From: Mycobacterium paraseoulense
GTDB lineage: Bacteria; Actinomycetota; Actinomycetes; Mycobacteriales; Mycobacteriaceae
Reading direction: 5' to 3'
DNA length: 64,000 bases
Assembly: GCF_010731655.1 (NCBI RefSeq)
Contig: NZ_AP022619.1
Location: 3,596,001-3,660,000 of the forward strand
The notes under the pieces were generated by a model. The model did no database searches. It worked only from the letters and a program-made list of their open reading frames with translations, and was not told where the DNA came from. Positions 59,412 to 64,000 of the stretch are shown here, piece by piece. A program made the translations under genes and the position numbers. Numbering within the stretch: position 1 is the first letter of the stretch; each line of letters opens with the position of its first letter.

Positions 59412-60107
59412 TCAGGCCGGTAGCGGCGTGAACCCCGCACCGGGCCGGTGCTTGGCGTTGACGTCGGCCAGGATCGCGTTGAACGACTGCACCACGGCCG
59501 GCGTGTGCAGCGGGATGTACTTGATGACGCAGGTCGGCAGGTTGTCGCTGAACGCCCCGTGGATCATGCCGACCAGCATGTTGTTGACGGTCACCGGCGC
59601 CCCCGAGTCACCCGGCTGCCCGCAGACCTGCATGACGATGGTGCCCGGGTCCTGGCCCGGCCCCCAGGTGACGCCGCACGAGTTTCCGGTGGTCCGGCCC
59701 TGCTTGCAGGCGATCTCGCCGAAGGCCGGATCCGGGCCGAGGCCGTTGATCGCGAAGCCGTTGTAGTTGGCCGTCGGGGTCACCTTGGCCGGATCGAATT
59801 TGATGACGGCGTAGTCGAGGTTGTCGTTGCCGGCCACCATGGTGCCCAGGACACCGGCGTTCTCGGCGCCCTCGGCGGCCACCTGCGCGCCCGGACCACC
59901 GCAGTGCGCGGAGGTGAAGCCGATCAGCTCACCGGCGGCATCACCGCCGATGGTCGTCAGGGTGCACATCGTGTCCCCGTTGATCACGATGCCGGCACCG
60001 CCGCCCATCGGGATCCGGACATCGGCGGCCGCCGCCCGGGCGGGGCAACCCACCAGTACCAAGAGGACCGCCGCAATTGCCGCCACGAAGCACCGCGCCG
60101 TCTGCAC
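59412..60107 (-). CDS. Secreted trypsin-like serine protease, Rv3668c-like
   Basis: A 231-residue exported protease. The signal peptide (AAIAAVLLVLVGCPARAAAA) is followed by a chymotrypsin-fold domain. The catalytic triad is visible: His in FTSAHCGG, Asp in DNLDYAVIKFD, Ser in CGQPGDSGAPV. Four or five cysteines suggest disulfides, including pairs at SAHC and CGVTWGPG. The GTG at 60107 gives the M. tuberculosis length. The frame extending to 60527 is not credible. Converges with acs and is divergent from the next gene. Confidence 0.92.
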   Translation of the reverse strand: MQTARCFVAAIAAVLLVLVGCPARAAAADVRIPMGGGAGIVINGDTMCTLTTIGGDAAGELIGFTSAHCGGPGAQVAAEGAENAGVLGTMVAGNDNLDYAVIKFDPAKVTPTANYNGFAINGLGPDPAFGEIACKQGRTTGNSCGVTWGPGQDPGTIVMQVCGQPGDSGAPVTVNNMLVGMIHGAFSDNLPTCVIKYIPLHTPAVVQSFNAILADVNAKHRPGAGFTPLPA

Positions 60108-60312
60108 AGCACCCCTCCCATCGACAGGCCGGACCCGGACCGGCGAGGCCAGTCTAGTCGGCCACGCACCTCGCCCGCCGTGCCGCGCACAGCGGGCGAT
60201 CGCGTCCGCGCATGGATGGCCCGGTCTGCGGCTGGCCTCGTCTGGCAAAGCGCCGCATGGCAACATGAACCGCGACGATGAAGCCGGGCAATGACGAAAG
60301 AGGGGACCGTCT

Positions 60313-60840
60313 GTGAGCAAAGCCGATGGCAAGAACGGTGTGCCCAGCACTCTGACCACAATCCCCCTGACCGACCCGCACGCCCGGCCCGCGGAGCCCT
60401 CGATCGGCGACCTGATCAAGGACGCGACCACGCAGGTCTCCACGCTGGTGCGCGCCGAGGTCGAACTGGCCCGGGCGGAGATCACCCGGGACGTCAAAAA
60501 GGGCCTGACCGGCAGCGTGTACTTCATCGCCGCGCTGGTGGTGCTGTTCTACTCGACGTTCTTTTTCTTCTTCTTCGTCGCCGAACTGCTCGACACCTGG
60601 TTGTGGCGCTGGGTGGCGTTCCTCATCGTGTTCGGGGTCCAGGTGGTGGTCGGGGCCCTGCTGGCCCTGCTGGGCTTCCTCAAGGTGCGCCGGATCCGGG
60701 GCCCGCGGCAGACCATCGAATCGGTCAAGGAGACCCGCACCGCCCTCACGCCGGGCCACGACAAGCCGCAAGGCGCCGCCAAGCAGCTCGCCGAGCACGG
60801 CAAGCACGAAAGGCCCGAAACCGATCCATCGGGCTGGTAA
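60313..60840 (+). CDS. Phage-holin-like superfamily membrane protein, Rv3669-like
   Basis: A 175-residue protein with two membrane helices (about 70-95, with an unusual run of phenylalanines, and 103-125) and hydrophilic ends. The N-terminal amphipathic region (DLIKDATTQVSTLVRAEVELAR) and overall layout fit the actinobacterial holin superfamily III, which also includes cellular proteins with unknown roles. GTG start with an AGAGGGGA ribosome site. The stop (TAA) is directly followed by the GTG of ephE, so both belong to one operon. Confidence 0.87.
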   Translation: MSKADGKNGVPSTLTTIPLTDPHARPAEPSIGDLIKDATTQVSTLVRAEVELARAEITRDVKKGLTGSVYFIAALVVLFYSTFFFFFFVAELLDTWLWRWVAFLIVFGVQVVVGALLALLGFLKVRRIRGPRQTIESVKETRTALTPGHDKPQGAAKQLAEHGKHERPETDPSGW

Positions 60841-61785
60841 GTGGCCCCGCCGGATCCGTCGGTAACCCGCATCGACGGGCCATGGCGCCACTTCGACGTA
60901 CACGCCAACGGCATCCGGTTTCACGTCGTCGAGGCCCTGCCCGCCGACAGCACACCGCCCACCGCTCGGCCCCTCGTCATGTTGCTGCACGGTTTCGGCT
61001 CGTTCTGGTGGTCGTGGCGTCATCAGTTGCGGGGACTGACCGGGGCGCGGGTGGTCGCGGTCGACCTGCGCGGGTACGGCGGCAGCGATAAACCGCCCCG
61101 CGGCTACGACGGGTGGACGCTGGCCGGCGACACCGCCGGCCTCATTCGCGCGCTGGGGCACTCGTCGGCGACGCTGGTCGGTCACGCCGACGGCGGGCTG
61201 GCCTGCTGGGCCACCGCGCTCCTGCACGCGCGGTTGGTGTCGGCCATCGCATTGATCAGCTCGCCGCACCCGGCGGCGCTGCGCCGGTCCACGCTGACCC
61301 GGCGCGACCAGCGCCACGCCCTGTTGCCGACGTTGCTGCGCTACCAGGTGCCCGTCTGGCCGGAGCGCCTGCTGACCCGCGACAACGCGGCCGAGATCGA
61401 ACGCCTCGTCCGCCGCCGCAGCAGCACCAAATGGCTTGCGTCGGAGGACTTTTCCGAATCCATCGGTCACCTGCGGACCGCGATCCAGATTCCGTCGGCG
61501 GCGCACTGCGCGCTGGAATACCAGCGCTGGGCCGTGCGCAGTCAGCTGCGCGACGAGGGCCGCCGCTTCATGAAATCGATGTGCCAACAGCTCAGCGTGC
61601 CGCTGCTGCACCTGCGCGGTGACGCCGATCCCTACGTGCTGGCCGACCCGGTCGACCGGACGCGGCGGTATGCCCCGCAGGGGCGCTATGTATCCATCGC
61701 CGGCGCAGGGCATTTCAGCCACGAAGAGGCGCCCGGGGAAATCAACAGGCACCTGATGAAGTTCCTCGACTCCGCCATCAGCTGA
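60841..61785 (+). CDS. ephE: Alpha/beta hydrolase, epoxide hydrolase-like
   Basis: A 314-residue alpha/beta hydrolase. Oxyanion motif HGFGSFWWSWRHQ, the nucleophile elbow VGHADGGLA (Asp as nucleophile, fitting epoxide hydrolase), and the catalytic His in GAGHFSHEE are visible. It corresponds to EphE (Rv3670) in M. tuberculosis. The physiological substrate is unknown. The GTG start directly abuts the previous stop. Its end overlaps the convergent marP stop by 8 bases. Confidence 0.92.
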   Translation: MAPPDPSVTRIDGPWRHFDVHANGIRFHVVEALPADSTPPTARPLVMLLHGFGSFWWSWRHQLRGLTGARVVAVDLRGYGGSDKPPRGYDGWTLAGDTAGLIRALGHSSATLVGHADGGLACWATALLHARLVSAIALISSPHPAALRRSTLTRRDQRHALLPTLLRYQVPVWPERLLTRDNAAEIERLVRRRSSTKWLASEDFSESIGHLRTAIQIPSAAHCALEYQRWAVRSQLRDEGRRFMKSMCQQLSVPLLHLRGDADPYVLADPVDRTRRYAPQGRYVSIAGAGHFSHEEAPGEINRHLMKFLDSAIS

Positions 61786-62986
61786 CGCAGGACCCGGTGG
61801 CCACCTGCTGGGTGTCGCCGATCTTGGCGAGCTGACCGGCCACCTCGTCGGCCGTCAGCACGAAACCCGTGTCGGGGTCGTCGACGGCCGCACCGAACAC
61901 CACGCCGAGCACCTGACCGTTCAGGTCGATCAGCGGTCCGCCCGAATTGCCTTGCTCCACATTGGCTCTGATGGTGTACACGTCGCGGGTCACCGGCGCC
62001 GGATCGCGGTAGATGTCGGGGCCGCTGAGCTTGATGACCTCGCGGATGCGGGCCGGGGTTGCGGTGAAGTTACCGCCGCCCGGGTACCCCAACACCACGA
62101 CGCTGGTACCGGTTTTCGCTTCGGCCTGGGCGAAGGCCAACGGCTGGGGCGGCAGGTTGGGGACCGCGAGGATGGCGATGTCGACCGACGGGTCGTAGGA
62201 CACGACGGTGGCGTCCAGCGGGCTGCCGCTGGCGTAGATCTGCACGCTGTTGGAACCGGCCACCACGTGCGCGTTGGTCATCACCCGGTCCGGGGCGATC
62301 ACAAATCCACTGCCCTCCAACACTTTCTGGCAGCTCGGGGCCAGGCTGCGCACCTTGACGACGCTGGGCGCGGCGGCCTGCACCACCGGGTTGTTGGCCA
62401 GGGCCGGGTCGGGCGAGGCGACGGGAATCACCGGCGTGCGGCTGAACGGCTCCAGCACCGCGGGCAGGCCGGAGGTGTTCAGCAGGGCCGAGAGCCGCTT
62501 GGGCACCGTCTTCAACCACGGCGGGGCAACCTCGTTGACCTGGGCCAGCACCCGCGAGCCGCGGACCGCGGCGGCCAGTTCCGGCTGGTCCTTGGACTGG
62601 GTCAGGGGCGTCGCCAGCAGCCAGGCCGCGGTCAACACCACGATCAGCTGGACCCCCACCCCGATGAAGGAGTCGACCGTGCGGATCATGCGGCTGCGGA
62701 TCGCGCCCCGGACCGCCCGCCCCAACACCACTCCCGCGACCTCGCCGATGACCACCAGCGCGAGGATCAGGAATAGGGCCGCGAACAGCTTGGCCCTGGG
62801 CGCGGCGATGTGGCTGACGAGGTGGGGCGCCAGCAGCACGCCCGCGATCGCGCCGAGCAAGACGCCGACGAACGACAGCAACGAGCCCAGCGCACCGGAA
62901 CGCCAGCCCGACACGGCCGCGATGAAGGCGACCGCCAGCACGGCCACGTCAAGCCATTGCGACGGGGTCATCGAATTCAGGTTCAT
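61778..62986 (-). CDS. marP: Membrane serine protease MarP (acid resistance), Rv3671c-like
   Basis: A 402-residue protein with four membrane helices (CvpA-like, about 12-115) and an extracytoplasmic chymotrypsin-like domain. Catalytic residues are His in TNAHVVAG, Asp in DPSVDIAIL, and Ser in VEQGNSGGPL. The M. tuberculosis enzyme reads GDSGG at the last place, so the residue before the active Ser is Asn here. Two cysteines (LAPSCQK and the final SCVS) match the disulfide that stabilises the protease. It is needed for acid resistance in M. tuberculosis. ATG 62986 overlaps the Nudix stop (ATGA). Confidence 0.94.
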   Translation of the reverse strand: MNLNSMTPSQWLDVAVLAVAFIAAVSGWRSGALGSLLSFVGVLLGAIAGVLLAPHLVSHIAAPRAKLFAALFLILALVVIGEVAGVVLGRAVRGAIRSRMIRTVDSFIGVGVQLIVVLTAAWLLATPLTQSKDQPELAAAVRGSRVLAQVNEVAPPWLKTVPKRLSALLNTSGLPAVLEPFSRTPVIPVASPDPALANNPVVQAAAPSVVKVRSLAPSCQKVLEGSGFVIAPDRVMTNAHVVAGSNSVQIYASGSPLDATVVSYDPSVDIAILAVPNLPPQPLAFAQAEAKTGTSVVVLGYPGGGNFTATPARIREVIKLSGPDIYRDPAPVTRDVYTIRANVEQGNSGGPLIDLNGQVLGVVFGAAVDDPDTGFVLTADEVAGQLAKIGDTQQVATGSCVS

Positions 62987-63804
62987 CGCGGGGGCCCACC
63001 CTGATCGCCGACCAGCGCCATCGCCGCGTCCAACTCGCGGACGTCGGTGGTGTCCCAGGGCTGGGCCCAGCCGGCGACGTCGAGCATCGCAGAGATCACC
63101 TGGCCAGTGAATCCCCAGACCAGCATCTCGTTCAGCAGAAACGCCGGTCCGGCCCACCTGCGGCCGAGATCGCCCCGGTACACCATCAGCCGGTTGGCCG
63201 GGTTGATGAAGGCGCGCACCGGAACCCGCGCGACGATCGCGGTTTCCGCCTCGTTGACGACGGCGACCGGCCCGGGATCGGGCGAGTACGCCAGCACCGG
63301 GACGACGTGAAACCGCGACGGCGCGATGAACGTGCGTTCCATCGTGACCAAGGGACGCAGCCGGGACACGTCGATCCCGGTCTCCTCCTGGGCTTCTCGC
63401 AGGGCGGTGGTCACCGGCCCGTCATCGGTGGGATCGGATGCGCCGCCGGGAAACGCCGCCTGACCGGCGTGATGGCGCAGCGTCGAGGCCCGGACGGTGA
63501 CCAGCAGGTCCGCGTCGTCGGGGAGGCTGCCGTCGCCCGGCGCGGATGCGGGCCCCGAGAACAGCACCAGGACGGCGGCGTCGCGGCCGCCGCCGCGCAT
63601 CGCCGACAACGACGAGGCGGCCTTGCCGGTGATCATCGCCAGCACGTCGGCCGGTAGCCGGCGCCGGTACGCGTCCGGCATCCGCGCGACGTTGTCGACC
63701 AGGGGGCGCAGCCACGCCGGTGAGGCCTCGGGCGTCAGCGGAACCGTCCCGCGCGCGCGGGCCGAGATCCCACCGTCCGCGCGGGGCGTACCCCCGACAC
63801 TCAC
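62983..63804 (-). CDS. Nudix hydrolase, CoA pyrophosphatase-like (Rv3672c-like)
   Basis: A 273-residue protein. It has the CoA-type motif LRHHAGQAAFPGGASDP directly before the Nudix box, which reads GASDPTDDG...ALREAQEETGI; the REAQEE part is intact, and the early Glu is Asp. The family hydrolyses CoA or related nucleotides. The GTG at 63804 has GGAG six bases upstream and gives the same length as in M. tuberculosis. A TTG at 63825 is the alternative. It lies between the thioredoxin-like gene and marP, all on one strand with short gaps. Confidence 0.9.
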   Translation of the reverse strand: MSVGGTPRADGGISARARGTVPLTPEASPAWLRPLVDNVARMPDAYRRRLPADVLAMITGKAASSLSAMRGGGRDAAVLVLFSGPASAPGDGSLPDDADLLVTVRASTLRHHAGQAAFPGGASDPTDDGPVTTALREAQEETGIDVSRLRPLVTMERTFIAPSRFHVVPVLAYSPDPGPVAVVNEAETAIVARVPVRAFINPANRLMVYRGDLGRRWAGPAFLLNEMLVWGFTGQVISAMLDVAGWAQPWDTTDVRELDAAMALVGDQGGPPR

Positions 63805-63833
63805 CGGGCGCTCCAGTCGGTCCAATTTGCGGT

Positions 63834-64000
63834 TTATCCCTTGTCATTTCCGACCGCGGCGGCGATCTCGTCGGCACTTCCGAAAGCCCGCGGCAGCATC
63901 TGCGCAACGGTACCGTCCGGCCGCAGAACCACCGTCGCAGGCATTACGTTTACCACGCCCAGGGCCGCGGCGACCCGGCGGCGGCCGTCCTGCAGCGTCG
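63834..64000 (-). CDS. Membrane-anchored thioredoxin-like protein, Rv3673c-like, 5' part outside window
   Basis: Only the last 55 codons are present. They read as the C-terminal part of a TlpA/ResA-type thioredoxin fold: LGVVNVMPATVVLRPDGTVA, with the cis-proline in NVMPAT. The stop (TAA at 63836-63834) is 29 bases before the GTG of the Nudix gene. The active-site CxxC would be outside the window. The gene order thioredoxin-like, Nudix, marP is conserved with M. tuberculosis. Confidence 0.82.
   Translation of the reverse strand, partial: TLQDGRRRVAAALGVVNVMPATVVLRPDGTVAQMLPRAFGSADEIAAAVGNDKG

Overview
The window is chromosomal DNA of a slow-growing, non-tuberculous Mycobacterium. GC is very high. 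PE/PPE and ESX genes, a REP13E12-type HNH gene and mycobacterial small RNAs are present. Gene order follows, almost without a break, the M. tuberculosis stretch I recognise as Rv3604c to Rv3673c. A M. avium-complex-like species is the best guess: espACD is missing between ftsH and ephA, and a GC-rich 55-bp tandem repeat is present. Species cannot be fixed from this sequence alone. All assignments come from reading protein motifs and remembered synteny; no database was searched.

Layout. 1-6.4 kb (minus strand): membrane protein genes, the folate/pterin operon folK-folB-folP1-folE and ftsH, mostly with overlapping stops and starts. 6.7-10.4 kb: a glyoxalase-like gene, then a tight plus-strand operon of epoxide hydrolase (ephA), LLM monooxygenase and alcohol dehydrogenase. 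10.4-17 kb: two PE/PPE loci, the first with a WXG100 (Esx) pair. They are separated by a small HTH-like gene, divergent from the PE-PPE-esx operon across a palindromic operator-like site, and by an HNH/13E12 gene. 17.4-23.2 kb: lpqG, a minisatellite of 8.6 units, hpt, tilS, a zinc-metalloprotease-like gene, a D,D-carboxypeptidase gene and ppa. 23.3-30.2 kb: membrane proteins and a glycolipid/cell-wall group (flippase-like protein, polyprenyl-phosphate GalNAc synthase ppgS and its DUF2304 partner, galE1, a GT-C-like protein). 30.3-40 kb: tRNA-Thr, holB, a HAMP adenylate cyclase, topA, cspA, and an SftH/MrfA-type helicase.

40-50 kb: an Rv3651-like sensor gene; a compact three-gene accessory module (Tes/MJ0619-type radical SAM protein, small membrane protein, divergent Lgt-like protein); the tad/flp-like pilus cluster with ssd; and two abundant mycobacterial small RNAs recognised by position and structure, 6C/B11 and Ms1/MTS2823. 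50-64 kb: a degenerate Fic-like protein, the dipeptide ABC transporter dppABCD, a small insertion (LppU-like and DUF4232 proteins), acs, a secreted serine protease, a holin-like protein, ephE, marP, a Nudix CoA pyrophosphatase-like gene, and the tail of a thioredoxin-like gene.

Most of the window is conserved housekeeping. The best candidate for an undescribed system is the 41.06-43.82 kb module. Three genes joined by 4-bp ATGA overlaps pair a radical SAM enzyme of the family that includes archaeal tetraether lipid synthase with an Lgt homologue lacking two residues essential in Lgt. This suggests a lipid-modifying pathway. Other points worth a second look are the histidine-rich PE protein with 16-residue repeats, the operator upstream of it, the minisatellite, and several loci where islands known from M. 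tuberculosis are absent.
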